Source of the DNA: Lutispora sp003527145
Lineage (GTDB): Bacteria > Bacillota > Clostridia > Lutisporales > Lutisporaceae
Assembly: GCA_029983695.1 (NCBI GenBank)
Contig: JASBZB010000024.1
Coordinates: 5,599-69,598 of the forward strand
Direction of reading: 5' to 3'
Length of the DNA stretch: 64,000 nucleotides
Part shown: positions 44,854 to 53,352 of the stretch, in pieces
How the letters are laid out: each line of letters starts with the position of its first letter
How positions within the stretch are numbered: position 1 is the stretch's first letter
Notes under the pieces: model-generated
The model's database searches: none
Told to the model about the DNA's origin: nothing
The model's input: only the letters and a program-made list of their open reading frames with translations
Position numbers and translations under genes: made by a program

Positions 44854-46389
44854 TTATTCCCCATTATCTATTGCTTTATTTCCTTGAGCTTTAACTTTAC
44901 CATATTCAGTATATTTGCTAAACGCAATATAGCTTACAGAAATTATAGTGAATAATAGAAATACAGCTGAAATTGGTCTTGCAAAAAATATAGATATATC
45001 TCCACTGGATATAATCAATGCTTGCCTTAGAGAGCTTTCAAGTATGGGACTTAATATCATAGCGATAACAAGAGGTGCCAGCGGGAAATCATATTTACGC
45101 ATGATATAGCCTAAAATGCCTCCCAAAAACATAACCCACACACTAAAAATATTATTGCCATATACATAAGATCCAATTACGCACAACACGATAACAATGG
45201 AGAAAAGCTGAGATTTTGGTACTTTTAATATTAGTGCAAAAGCACGAATTGCAATCTTTGCAAATATATATAGAAAGATCCCGGATATTAATAATCCCAT
45301 AAATATGGCATACATTGTAGCAGCATGTTTTGTAAAAACTAATGGACCGGGAGTCAATCCAGCTAACACAAAAGCACCTAGAAGAACTGCTGTAGTGCCG
45401 TCTCCAGGAATACCTAAGGCTATAGTGGGAATAAGAGCTGCTCCGCATACAGCATTGTTTGCAGTTTCGGGGGCTAAAACTCCTTCAACAACTCCGGTGC
45501 CGAATTTCTCCGGATGTTTAGAAGTTTTTTGCGCAATCCCATAGGCCCCAAAGGCTGCTGCGGTTCCACCAAGTCCGGGAAGGGCGCCAAAAAATGCTCC
45601 TATTATTCCTGAACGAAGTACTAGCATACGCATGGACCAAAATTCCTTAAAAGTAAGTCTGTCACCTTTTTCTGAGACATTTATGTTTGCATCTGTCTTT
45701 TCATCGCCTGTTGCTGTCATGCCTTTTTCTGCCAGGGTCAGTATTTCTGATAATGCGAATAATCCCATTAATAAAGGTATATAAGGTATCCCTTCAAGTA
45801 GCGTAGTTGTACCAAAAGTAAACCGTTCAGAACCAAGTATGGGATCAAGGCCGACTAAGGATAGAACTATGCCGAAAACAGCTACAATCAATCCCTTAAG
45901 TATAGATTTGCCTGAAACCGAGGCTACAATTGTTAAAGAAAGTAAAACCAGAGAAAAATATTCTGCGGGTCCGAATTTCAAAGCAACTTTTGCCAAAGGT
46001 TCTGCACAAAGTATAAGAAGCAGTATACCAAAGATATCACCGGATAATGATCCATATAAAGCCGCATCCAATGCTTTTAGGGCCTTTCCTTGTTTTGCCA
46101 TCGGATAACCATCAAGCAAAGTAGCTGAAGCGGTAGGGGTACCTGGTGTATTAATCAAAATTGCAGAGATTGAGCCTCCATATATTCCACCTCTATATAT
46201 TCCAATGAGCAGCATCATTGAGAAAATCGGAGACATATAAAAGGTTAAAGGAAGAAAGATTACTATTGCCATGGTAGGGCCTAAACCTGGTATAGCTCCA
46301 AGTATAATTCCGCTTACAATACCCACTATAGCAATTGCAAAATTCTCCCAGTGGAAAAGTATAGATGCTGCCTGATAAAATATATCCAA
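44854..46389 (-). CDS. tctA: Tripartite tricarboxylate transporter, large permease TctA
   Basis: 511 residues, about eleven helices. Family landmarks: GAIPGLGPTMAIVIFLPLTF, YGGSISAILINTPGTPTAS, GALPGLGGTAAAFGAYG and AALIPTIALGIPGDGTTAVL. Works with TctB and the binding protein TctC for Na+/H+-driven uptake of a carboxylate. Start TTG 46389, AGGAGTG upstream. Confidence 0.94.
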   Translation of the reverse strand: MDIFYQAASILFHWENFAIAIVGIVSGIILGAIPGLGPTMAIVIFLPLTFYMSPIFSMMLLIGIYRGGIYGGSISAILINTPGTPTASATLLDGYPMAKQGKALKALDAALYGSLSGDIFGILLLILCAEPLAKVALKFGPAEYFSLVLLSLTIVASVSGKSILKGLIVAVFGIVLSLVGLDPILGSERFTFGTTTLLEGIPYIPLLMGLFALSEILTLAEKGMTATGDEKTDANINVSEKGDRLTFKEFWSMRMLVLRSGIIGAFFGALPGLGGTAAAFGAYGIAQKTSKHPEKFGTGVVEGVLAPETANNAVCGAALIPTIALGIPGDGTTAVLLGAFVLAGLTPGPLVFTKHAATMYAIFMGLLISGIFLYIFAKIAIRAFALILKVPKSQLFSIVIVLCVIGSYVYGNNIFSVWVMFLGGILGYIMRKYDFPLAPLVIAMILSPILESSLRQALIISSGDISIFFARPISAVFLLFTIISVSYIAFSKYTEYGKVKAQGNKAIDNGE

Positions 46390-46428
46390 TCTAAATCACT
46401 CCTATCTAGTATTTTTATTATGACATTG

Positions 46429-46893
46429 CTATGGGAGAGGAATCATCATTAATCTAAAGAAAATAAAATAAACTGCGGTTGTTGTAATGACAGATAAAGC
46501 TACTATTTTTACTGGGTTCTTCACACCGAAATTCAGCATTAAGCAAATAAGAACTATAGTAGTCGATACGAAATAACCTATATATGGAATTGCCAGTATG
46601 TAAACTCCAATTATACTTATAGTAAAAAAAACTTTTAAAAAATTGGATTTTACTTTCTCCGCTGTGATTTCCGGATTATTATTTTTACTGACTGATGAAA
46701 TACATAACATAAAGGACAGTAAGGCTAATATCCCGAACCAGAGTTTTGGAAAGAAATCAGCCTTTATTATACTTATCTCATTTTGATTTATGTATACTTG
46801 CTTTGGAACAAGTACAAAATAGCAAAATAGTGAAAAGATTAACAAAGAGATTCCGATAGCTAAATCTGAGTTTTTACGTTTCAATTGGAACAT
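46429..46893 (-). CDS. tctB: Tripartite tricarboxylate transporter, small permease TctB
   Basis: 154 residues, four helices in the standard TctB pattern (IGISLLIFSLFCYFVL, LWFGILALLSFMLCI, YILAIPYIGYFVSTTIVLIC). Low sequence conservation is normal; the assignment rests on its place between tctC and tctA. AGGGGGTG precedes the ATG. Confidence 0.88.
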   Translation of the reverse strand: MFQLKRKNSDLAIGISLLIFSLFCYFVLVPKQVYINQNEISIIKADFFPKLWFGILALLSFMLCISSVSKNNNPEITAEKVKSNFLKVFFTISIIGVYILAIPYIGYFVSTTIVLICLMLNFGVKNPVKIVALSVITTTAVYFIFFRLMMIPLP

Positions 46894-46922
46894 AATAAGT
46901 CACCCCCTAATGATTCTTATTA

Positions 46923-46956
46923 AGTCAGCCAAGAAGATATAATTTCTTGGCTGACT
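46923..46956 (-). other. Stem-loop between tctC and tctB
   Basis: AGTCAGCCAAGAA (46923-46935) and its exact complement (46944-46956), 8-base loop. In the direction of transcription no T run follows, so it is probably a partial terminator or mRNA-stabilising hairpin keeping TctC in excess. Confidence 0.75.
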
Positions 46957-46965
46957 AATTTTTTG

Positions 46966-47952
46966 CTATTGCACTAAACCTATATTTTTCAAAACCTCGC
47001 CAAATTTTTCAAATTCCTGTTTGACGTATTTCTCAGTATCATTGCTATTTAGGTAAGCGGGAGCAATGTTCATGGAATTCATAACCTTTATGAAATCAGG
47101 ATCTTTTACTCCTTCCTCAAATGCTTTTTCAAGAATGCTAACTTTTGATTCAGGTATATCTTTAGGTGCTACCACTGTTAAATATGCTGGTGCAGCCACG
47201 TCATACCCTGATTGCATTAAAGTTTTAACTCCTGGGAGATTCGGGCTTTCTTCTGATGATAGAATCGCCAATACTCTCATATCGCCTGATTCTACATGCG
47301 GTACATCTTCGCCTGCTACAGCACATGCATCTACATGTCCTCCAAGAACACCTGCAACGGCTTTAGCACCAGTTCCTAATGGGACATGTTCCCATTTAAT
47401 ACCTAATTCATGTGCCAATTGCTCCATGGCAATCATTGGAGATGAGCCACTAGTTGATACGCCGTATTTTACCTTGCCAGGATTTTCTTTAGCATAAGTT
47501 AAAAATTCTTCAAGGTTTTGCCATGAGGCATCAGACTTAACACTTAAAGTATATGTAAATACCCCAAATCTGCATATTTGTTTAAAATCGTTTACAGGAT
47601 CATAGGGTACTTCTCTCAGGTGAGGATTAATAGCTCCAGCTGAAGATATTAAAATACCGAGGCTATATCCATCAGGCTTTTCTTTGGACGTAGCTGAAAG
47701 AGCAACTGCGGTAGCTCCTCCTTCGCGATTTTCCGCCACTACAGGCTGACCGAGAACTTTTGATGCTGCATCAGCCATTGCGCGGGAAGAAAGGTCTGTA
47801 GAGCCGCCTGGGGCCAAGCCTATGAGCATTTTTACAGGCTTTGTCGGGTAGGAATCAGGTGAGTTTTGGGAAGCTTCTTGTGAACATGCAGCAAGTAAGC
47901 ACAAAGAGATTAATAGAGTAAATGCAAATAGAATGCGTCTTGAAATTTTCAT
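46966..47952 (-). CDS. tctC: Tripartite tricarboxylate transporter substrate-binding protein
   Basis: 328 residues, Bug/TctC family lipoprotein (LLAACSQ lipobox). KPVKMLIGLAPGGSTDLSSRAMADAA and VVAENREGGATAVAL are the usual first ligand-binding loops; GGHVDACAV follows. The ligand is probably an organic carboxylate; the adjacent aldolase suggests a 2-oxo or hydroxy-diacid product. GGGGG precedes the ATG. Confidence 0.94.
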   Translation of the reverse strand: MKISRRILFAFTLLISLCLLAACSQEASQNSPDSYPTKPVKMLIGLAPGGSTDLSSRAMADAASKVLGQPVVAENREGGATAVALSATSKEKPDGYSLGILISSAGAINPHLREVPYDPVNDFKQICRFGVFTYTLSVKSDASWQNLEEFLTYAKENPGKVKYGVSTSGSSPMIAMEQLAHELGIKWEHVPLGTGAKAVAGVLGGHVDACAVAGEDVPHVESGDMRVLAILSSEESPNLPGVKTLMQSGYDVAAPAYLTVVAPKDIPESKVSILEKAFEEGVKDPDFIKVMNSMNIAPAYLNSNDTEKYVKQEFEKFGEVLKNIGLVQ

Positions 47953-48044
47953 TGAATAATTCCCCCTTAAACTATGGATTTATATCTTAATTTTTAAAGA
48001 GATTCAATTTTATATATTTAAAGATGGTGTTTTCTCTTTTATTA

Positions 48045-48869
48045 TTATTTCAAGTGATCTTCTCCTAGAAAATTTTCAATGCCCTTCCTCATATCATTAA
48101 GTTGATTTTTATAAGCTCTCATTAGTAAAGATGCATCAGCAGGAGAAGCAGTTATCATTCTTGCGCCCAGATCAACTAATTCTTTTGTCGAGTGATAAAA
48201 TGCTGAATGATACCCTGGTATACCTATTTTCATATCAGTTTCTGATTTTCTAACAGTATCAAATATTGATTCGATTGTTTTTACAACTTTAGGATTGTTT
48301 TGTTCTCCTAAGGCATTTAAAGATCTTGAGAGATCTGCCGGTCCTATAAATATGCCATCTAGACCTTGTACACTTAATATTTCCTTAAGTTCTTCTACAG
48401 CAAAATCATCTTCGATCATAACCATAAATAGGATTTCTTCATTTGATTCTTTCATATGACGCTTAAAGTCAACTGCAGAATATTGTGCTGCTCTAGACCC
48501 GGAGAATATTCCACGATCGCCATATGGTCTGTATTTTATTGCATTAATCGCTTTCTCTACATCTTCTCTATTTCTAGTATGAGGTATTATAATTCCCTGT
48601 GCACCTGTTTCTAAAATACGAAGAATCGTTTTAGGATTGTTTTCGGGTACTCTTACTATTGTAGTTATATCAGCAGCATCCCCTGCTCTTACCATAGATT
48701 CAATAGTTTGAAGATCCAATGAGGAATGTTCCATATCTATAAGTATAAAATCAAATCCTGCATAACCAGCTATTTCTATTAAGGTAGGATCTGTAAAACC
48801 CAAACCAGCCCATGTTCCAAGTATGCACTTTCCTTCCTTAAGTAGTTTTTTAGATTTATTAATTCGCAT
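48045..48869 (-). CDS. HpcH/HpaI family aldolase
   Basis: 274 residues, class II metal-dependent pyruvate-type aldolase. GTWAGLGFTDPTLIEIAGYAG, FILIDMEHSSLDLQ (Glu/His region), IIIPHTRNREDVEKA, RPYGDRG, MIEDDFAVEELKEIL and GIFIGPADLSRSL match the family's metal-binding Glu and Asp. Cleaves 2-oxo-4-hydroxy acids to pyruvate plus an aldehyde. ATG 48869 follows GGAGGATG; the longer frame has no site. Confidence 0.92.
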   Translation of the reverse strand: MRINKSKKLLKEGKCILGTWAGLGFTDPTLIEIAGYAGFDFILIDMEHSSLDLQTIESMVRAGDAADITTIVRVPENNPKTILRILETGAQGIIIPHTRNREDVEKAINAIKYRPYGDRGIFSGSRAAQYSAVDFKRHMKESNEEILFMVMIEDDFAVEELKEILSVQGLDGIFIGPADLSRSLNALGEQNNPKVVKTIESIFDTVRKSETDMKIGIPGYHSAFYHSTKELVDLGARMITASPADASLLMRAYKNQLNDMRKGIENFLGEDHLK

Positions 48870-48902
48870 AAAATCATCCTCCAATATTAATTAGTTATTT
48901 AA

Positions 48903-49133
48903 TTAGATGTGTGCAGTAAAGCGGACAATATTAATAAAATTATAGATTGTTCTATAGTCCACATACTTGTTGCTCCACTTGTATTCGCTCAAGAATCTTG
49001 AACCAGTGCTTCTATTAGCGATAATCATGCCTGAGATTATATTTATGGTATGGTTGTTCAAGGCAGCCAAATATGGCAATCGTATTATATAGTTGCTGAT
49101 GTTATGATTTTGTTTTATTATTATCTCAGGCAT
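48903..49133 (-). CDS. Unrecognised small frame in the catabolic operon
   Basis: A 76-codon frame starting MPEIIIKQNHNISNY and ending NIVRFTAHI. AGAGGTTG precedes the ATG. I do not recognise it. It might be a gene remnant (for example of a missing enzyme between the amidase and aldolase genes) or noise. The codon pattern is AT-rich with many Ile and Asn. Confidence 0.3.
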   Translation of the reverse strand: MPEIIIKQNHNISNYIIRLPYLAALNNHTINIISGMIIANRSTGSRFLSEYKWSNKYVDYRTIYNFINIVRFTAHI

Positions 49134-49206
49134 AAGTTTCAACCTCTATGGATTTGTTTATTGTTTTGGACAGCTCTAAACTACCACAAAGGGTCGACTT
49201 ATGCTT

Positions 49207-49240
49207 TTGTATTCCCATAGTTTTGGGAATACAATTTTTT
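49207..49240. other. Hairpin downstream of the amidase gene
   Basis: TTGTATTCCCA (49207-49217) pairs with TGGGAATACAA (49224-49234), six-base loop. The T run lies on the plus-strand side, so for the minus-strand operon it is more likely an RNA-stability or processing element than a terminator. Confidence 0.6.
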
Positions 49241-49258
49241 ACTATTTAATGCACAACG

Positions 49259-50137
49259 CTAATTATTTAACTTAAGTGTGAGAGATAAAGTTTTTAAAGG
49301 GTTAACTATTTGGCATATTTTTAAGTTCCCAATAGCACTTAATAGTAAATAGGCATCTTTTTTATCAATTTTATGTATCTCTTGCAAATACTCTATTCCC
49401 TGATGAACAAGTGATGGAATAATTTCATCATAGTCTTTACCTGATAAGATAAAGCTGACTTGATCTTTAAAGTATATCCTCGGTGATGGGATAGTTTTGT
49501 TCTTTATAACTTTAATTTTGACACTGACCCTAGCATCACATTCTATACCAGTACCACAAAGCTCTCCTTCACCCATAGCTGCATGTATATCTCCCATAGA
49601 AAGAAGAGCTCCTTCACAAAAAACCGGCAACACAACCTTAGCACCCATGGTTACATTGACAGAATCGAGGTTCCCGCCGTGGTTGCCCGGATATGAAGAA
49701 TGTATGCTTTTTGGTGCGGCAACACCAATACAGCCTACCATGGGGTTCAATGGGTATTCTATATTTAGGTGCTCATCAAAAGTAAAACTTTTTTTATCTT
49801 TATCAATTTTTACACCCTTCGCATAAATACTATCAAATATGCTTAATACTCCCAGCTTTGATCTGCTCCAAAGAGAACCAGTGTCCGATAGTTCTATGTC
49901 TAAAATTTCAATTTCTAATGCATCACCCGGCATACAATTTTTTATATAGACAGGGCCGGTAACCGGGACGAAGTGTTCTACAACTATGTCATCGTATTTT
50001 TTTTTAGAGCCATTAATCTGACCATAAGATGCATCGATAGTTTCAAATACTAAAACCGAATCATCCTCAACCTCAAGAATATTTTTTTGATCACACGAGA
50101 AATAGTGGTGGATATTATTTTTATTGACTAGATGCAT
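49259..50137 (-). CDS. Acetamidase/formamidase family protein
   Basis: 292 residues. FVPVTGPVYIKNCMPGDALEIEILDIE, YPLNPMVGCIGVA, PGNHGGNLDSVNVTMGAKV and GALLSMGDIHAAMGEGELCGTGIE match the FmdA/AmdA family, zinc-dependent hydrolases of short amides. GTG/ATG choice: ATG 50137 has AAGGAGG eight bases upstream. First structural gene after iclR on this strand; it may release a carboxylate or ammonia from the substrate imported by the Tct system. Confidence 0.92.
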   Translation of the reverse strand: MHLVNKNNIHHYFSCDQKNILEVEDDSVLVFETIDASYGQINGSKKKYDDIVVEHFVPVTGPVYIKNCMPGDALEIEILDIELSDTGSLWSRSKLGVLSIFDSIYAKGVKIDKDKKSFTFDEHLNIEYPLNPMVGCIGVAAPKSIHSSYPGNHGGNLDSVNVTMGAKVVLPVFCEGALLSMGDIHAAMGEGELCGTGIECDARVSVKIKVIKNKTIPSPRIYFKDQVSFILSGKDYDEIIPSLVHQGIEYLQEIHKIDKKDAYLLLSAIGNLKICQIVNPLKTLSLTLKLNN

Positions 50138-50154
50138 AATTATCACCTCCTTTG

Positions 50155-50170
50155 TACAATTCGTATTGTA
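50155..50170. promoter_or_regulatory. Inverted repeat before the amidase gene
   Basis: TACAAT (50155-50160), four bases, ATTGTA (50165-50170), directly before the ribosome-binding site. A possible operator. The 50171-50301 gap shows no other clear element; a minus-strand TTGACA at 50240-50235 lacks a good -10. Confidence 0.4.
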
Positions 50171-50301
50171 TTAAATCAGCGGCCAAAGCCACTGTTCAAC
50201 CCATTAAAATTCATTTTTAAAACCGGCTATTTTATGTCAATTCAATTATGTCTGCTTACTATAAGAAGATGATGAAAAATAGCAACGGTAGAATGACCTA
50301 T

Positions 50302-51078
50302 TTAATTTTTCTTCAAGTATCCCATCTTATAGCCAATTTTATCTGCTGTTTCTTTTACAAGATTGCCCAAATATTTTATCTTTTCCTCTGTAAATGTTAT
50401 TGAAAGATCTGCGAAAGCAATTCCTCCAACTGGATTTCCGGTATAATCCATTATAGCTGCACCTACAGCAGAAACCCCAATATCTACTTCCTGATCGCTA
50501 AAGGAATAACCTAGATCCCTTGTCATACTTATATCTTTTAGAAGTTGATCTTTATTAATGATTGATTTATTTGTTAACGGTTTAAGCTCTGTTTCATTTA
50601 AGTAGTTTTGGATATTATCATCTGAGAAACAGGCAAAAATGGCTTTAGGAATAGCCCCGCAGTAATAGGGTAAAGTTTTACCAATATCACAATATAGTTT
50701 TACATTTTGTGAAGGATTCTCAAATCTATCAATAAATACTGCATATTTCTCCTTAGGTACAGCTAAAGTAATTGTTTCAGTAATTTGTTTCGAAACTGAG
50801 CTTAAAATAGGCTCTGCAACATGTCTTAAATCTATCTGCCGTAAATAAGTGCTGCCTAGTTCCAAAGACTTAGTATCTAGACTGTAGTCTTTGGTTTTTT
50901 CATTTTGTTTTAGGAAGCCACAGTAAGTTAATGTTTGCAACATCCTGTATGCAGTGCTTTTACTAATTGAAAAGTTTTGTGATATTTCTTCCAATGATAA
51001 CTCTCTTTTTCCCTTGGTAAAGTGATAAAGAATGTCTAAAGAGTTTCTAACGGCCTGAATTATAATATCTTCTTTCAT
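50302..51078 (-). CDS. IclR family transcriptional regulator
   Basis: 258 residues. N-terminal winged helix (SLDILYHFTKGKRELSLEEI, ISKSTAYRMLQTLTYCGFL) and C-terminal effector domain (DRFENPSQNVKLYCDIGKTL, GYSFSDQEVDIGVSAVGAAI). IclR proteins usually control adjacent catabolic genes and bind small organic acids. Same strand as the amidase-aldolase-tct genes. GGAGGG precedes the ATG. Confidence 0.94.
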   Translation of the reverse strand: MKEDIIIQAVRNSLDILYHFTKGKRELSLEEISQNFSISKSTAYRMLQTLTYCGFLKQNEKTKDYSLDTKSLELGSTYLRQIDLRHVAEPILSSVSKQITETITLAVPKEKYAVFIDRFENPSQNVKLYCDIGKTLPYYCGAIPKAIFACFSDDNIQNYLNETELKPLTNKSIINKDQLLKDISMTRDLGYSFSDQEVDIGVSAVGAAIMDYTGNPVGGIAFADLSITFTEEKIKYLGNLVKETADKIGYKMGYLKKN

Positions 51079-51100
51079 AAACCCTCCTATTTCACCTATC

Positions 51101-51113
51101 GAAATGACATTTC
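51101..51113. promoter_or_regulatory. Possible IclR autoregulatory operator
   Basis: GAAATG-A-CATTTC, a perfect 6-bp-arm palindrome 23 bases before the iclR start. Its core resembles known IclR-type sites (GGAAAT...ATTTCC). Confidence 0.5.
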
Positions 51114-51202
51114 AATACATAGAATATTCTATATCAGTTGTAAATAATCCTTCTTTTTTTATAAAAAATCTTAAAAATTATTATCTATATATTTCTTTTA
51201 AA

Positions 51203-51485
51203 TATTAAAATACAAATTTGGGAGATGAAGAAAGAATATTATATAATACAATGCGAAAAATTGACAACACAGAAAGTGCTGCAGAGATAGTAGAAAAAAA
51301 GTCATCAGTAAAAAAAGAAAGGGACAATAGCCCTTTCAATAAAGGAGACTTATGAGAAAAGCATAGACCTGTCTAAGATTCTTAACCATGAGGATATAAC
51401 AGGTAAAGGTATAGAGGTGAAAACTGATACGGTGGAAATATTATTGGTAGGGAATGAAAAGCTTATAGAAATAGTTTCGAAATAG
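51203..51485 (+). pseudogene. Decayed P1B-ATPase fragment (cadA paralogue)
   Basis: Two blocks of homology to the cadA protein of this window. Block 1 (about 51221-51325): GDEERIL...KIDNTESAAEIVEKKSS against KDAERILDEAIKTIDSIEDG / VEIIEKKSA, residues about 54-80, with an apparent frameshift at its 5' end. Block 2 (51327-51485, 52 residues): IALSIKETYEKSIDLSKILN and HEDITGKGIEVKTD against residues about 455-495. About 370 codons between them are missing. Not functional. Confidence 0.85.
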
Positions 51486-51625
51486 GCTTATATAAGGCAG
51501 CACCTGCAATAACGGCCAATATATTTCTCATAAAGCTTTTACCTTTAGCACCGCCGGAGTGAGCAATGCTGCCGACGATAAAGCCTGCCAAGCCTTTTAT
51601 GAAGAAAGACCATAGGGTATAACAT
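51463..51625 (-). pseudogene. Fragment resembling an ECF transporter S component
   Basis: The minus-strand frame reads SFFIKGLAGFIVGSIAHSGG, then AKGKSFMRNILAVIAGAA, a pattern typical of the central part of ECF-type S components. Only about 45 residues remain, no start. It overlaps the ATPase fragment's end antisense. The rest of 51114-51781 shows nothing else. Confidence 0.6.
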
Positions 51626-51736
51626 GTTCATAAATTTCCCTCTTCAATTTTATTCTAAGGTACACCATAATTATAATGAAGATGAAAAAACAGCAAAAAT
51701 GAGAATTATATAAATATCTTATAAGACGTATCGATA

Positions 51737-51797
51737 CACAAAACTTTTTCACGGCATGGGGAGTCAATAAGATGTAGACAATAAGATGCGCATCTTA
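51737..51797 (+). promoter_or_regulatory. Possible ECF promoter and 16-bp palindrome before sigV
   Basis: ACAAAACTTTT (51737-51747) and AGTCAA (51762-51767) roughly resemble the AAAC/CGTC promoters used by SigV-type factors. TAAGATGCGCATCTTA (51782-51797) is a perfect palindrome just before the ribosome-binding site and may bind a regulator or fold in RNA. Confidence 0.4.
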
Positions 51798-51816
51798 GAA
51801 AGGAGACCTTCATTTT

Positions 51817-52308
51817 ATGGGACATAAGTTGCTGGATAAACTCCTGGAGGAGAATATCATAGACAATAAAGAAAAATACTACAGGCTGGCCTTTAGTTAT
51901 GTTAAAAATGCCGATGATGCCTTGGATGTTTTACAGGAGTCCATATACAAGGCTTTCACCGGTATTGGCAAAATACAAAATCCTGAGTACATCAGGACCT
52001 GGTTTTATAGGATCGTAGTCAATACCTCTATAGATTTTTTGCGTAAAAACAAGAAAGCTGTTGCAGTAGATTCAGACATTTTAGAAAACCATATAAAGGC
52101 TGAAGAGGATTTATATGAGGACATAGATTTACATAGGGCTATAGAAACACTTAAGCCGGATTATAAAAGCATAATAATCCTTAGATATTTTGAGGATTTA
52201 AAGATTGAAGAAGTAGCAGAAATATTAGGTGAAAATGTAAATACAATAAAAACTCGATTATACAGGGCTCTCAAGCTTTTAAGAGTTCAAATGGAAGAAA
52301 ACATTTAG
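51817..52308 (+). CDS. sigV: ECF sigma factor, SigV-like
   Basis: 163 residues. Region 2 (AFSYVKNADDALDVLQESIY, then TWFYRIVVNTSIDFLRK) and region 4 (LKPDYKSIIILRYFEDLKIE, ENVNTIKTRLYRALKLLR). Together with an RsiV-type partner 10 bases downstream this fits the SigV group, which in Bacillus and Clostridioides responds to lysozyme. No target gene such as oatA or pgdA is near. AAAGGAG is upstream. Confidence 0.9.
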   Translation: MGHKLLDKLLEENIIDNKEKYYRLAFSYVKNADDALDVLQESIYKAFTGIGKIQNPEYIRTWFYRIVVNTSIDFLRKNKKAVAVDSDILENHIKAEEDLYEDIDLHRAIETLKPDYKSIIILRYFEDLKIEEVAEILGENVNTIKTRLYRALKLLRVQMEENI

Positions 52309-52318
52309 GAGGGATTAT

Positions 52319-53206
52319 ATGTCTAAATCTGATATGGAAAGGCTGAAAGAAGAATATATGAATATTGAAATACCAAAGGAATTGGATTTTATGGTCAGAA
52401 AAGCCATAAAGGGTGGATTAAGAAAGAATTACAAAAAAAATAGATATAAATGGATGGCTGGCGCTGCAGCTTCAGCGGTTATATTTACTGCAAGCCTGAA
52501 TGCAAGCCCTGCCTTTGCCAATGCATTATCAGGAGTCCCTGTTGTCGGCAATATAGTTAAGGTTCTCACCTTCAGAGAATACAAGCTTCAGGAGGATACC
52601 TACAATGCGGATATAAAAGTTCCCTCTATAGAAGGCCTGGAGGATGAGAAGCTGCAGAGCAGCCTTAATGAGAAATATCTGAAAGAGAATAAGGAACTAT
52701 ATGAGCAATTCATAGCTGAGGTAGAGGAATTAAAGAAAGATGGAGGAGGTCATATGGGAGTAGACTCCGGTTATGTAGTAAAGACTGATAGCGAAAGGAT
52801 TCTTGCCATAGGAAGATATGTGGTAAATACGGTAGGGTCTTCATCCACCGTCTTCAAATATGACACCATAGATAAGAAAAATCAGATACTTATCACATTG
52901 CCGTCCCTGTTTAAAGATGAAAGCTATGTAGATATCATCAGTGAAAACATTAAGGCCCAGATGAGGGAGCAGATGAAAGAGGATGAAGGAAAGATATACT
53001 GGGTTTCCGGCGCCGGTATAGAAGAGCCTGTTGAATTGTTTGAAAGGATTTCTAAGGAGCAAAGCTTCTATATAAATGATGACAGCAAGCTGGTCATTTC
53101 CTTTGACAAGTATGAGGTGGCTCCGGGATACATGGGTGTCATAGAATTTGTGATACCAACCGAAACGATAAAGGACATATTGGCTGGAGATGAATATATA
53201 AAATAA
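52319..53206 (+). CDS. rsiV: Anti-sigma factor, RsiV-like (DUF3298)
   Basis: 295 residues. A cytoplasmic N-terminus of about 48 residues for sigma binding, one membrane helix (about 49-67), and an extracellular domain with DUF4163/DUF3298 features (YVVKTDSERILAIGRYVVN, FYINDDSKLVISFDKYEVAP, GYMGVIEFVIP). The tail motif matches RsiV, which binds lysozyme directly and is then cleaved. Probably translated with sigV. Confidence 0.9.
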   Translation: MSKSDMERLKEEYMNIEIPKELDFMVRKAIKGGLRKNYKKNRYKWMAGAAASAVIFTASLNASPAFANALSGVPVVGNIVKVLTFREYKLQEDTYNADIKVPSIEGLEDEKLQSSLNEKYLKENKELYEQFIAEVEELKKDGGGHMGVDSGYVVKTDSERILAIGRYVVNTVGSSSTVFKYDTIDKKNQILITLPSLFKDESYVDIISENIKAQMREQMKEDEGKIYWVSGAGIEEPVELFERISKEQSFYINDDSKLVISFDKYEVAPGYMGVIEFVIPTETIKDILAGDEYIK

Positions 53207-53233
53207 AAGTGGCTTTGCCACTTTTATTTTAGC
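53201..53233 (+). terminator. Terminator after rsiV
   Basis: AAATAAAAGTGGC (53201-53213), TTT loop, GCCACTTTTATTT (53217-53229). The stem overlaps the rsiV stop codon. Confidence 0.93.
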
Positions 53234-53352
53234 CACTAGCTTCTGGCTTCTAGCATAGGGTATTCCTTATGGGTTATGGAGGACGTGGAAGATTCCGTGC
53301 TAATCCGTGTTCTTAGCTCCTGAGCTCTGAGTTCTGAATTCTGAGTTCTATA
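53233..53352 (-). repeat. Dispersed repeat cluster between rsiV and the UppS-like gene
   Basis: CCACTAGCTTCTGGCTTCTAG, CATAGGGTATTCCTTATGGG, AAGATTCCGTGCTAATCCG, TGTTCTTAGCTCCTGAGC and TCTGAGTTCTGAATTCTGAG. On the minus strand, TAGAACTCAGAATTC begins five bases after the UppS-like stop codon. Fills the gap. Confidence 0.85.
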
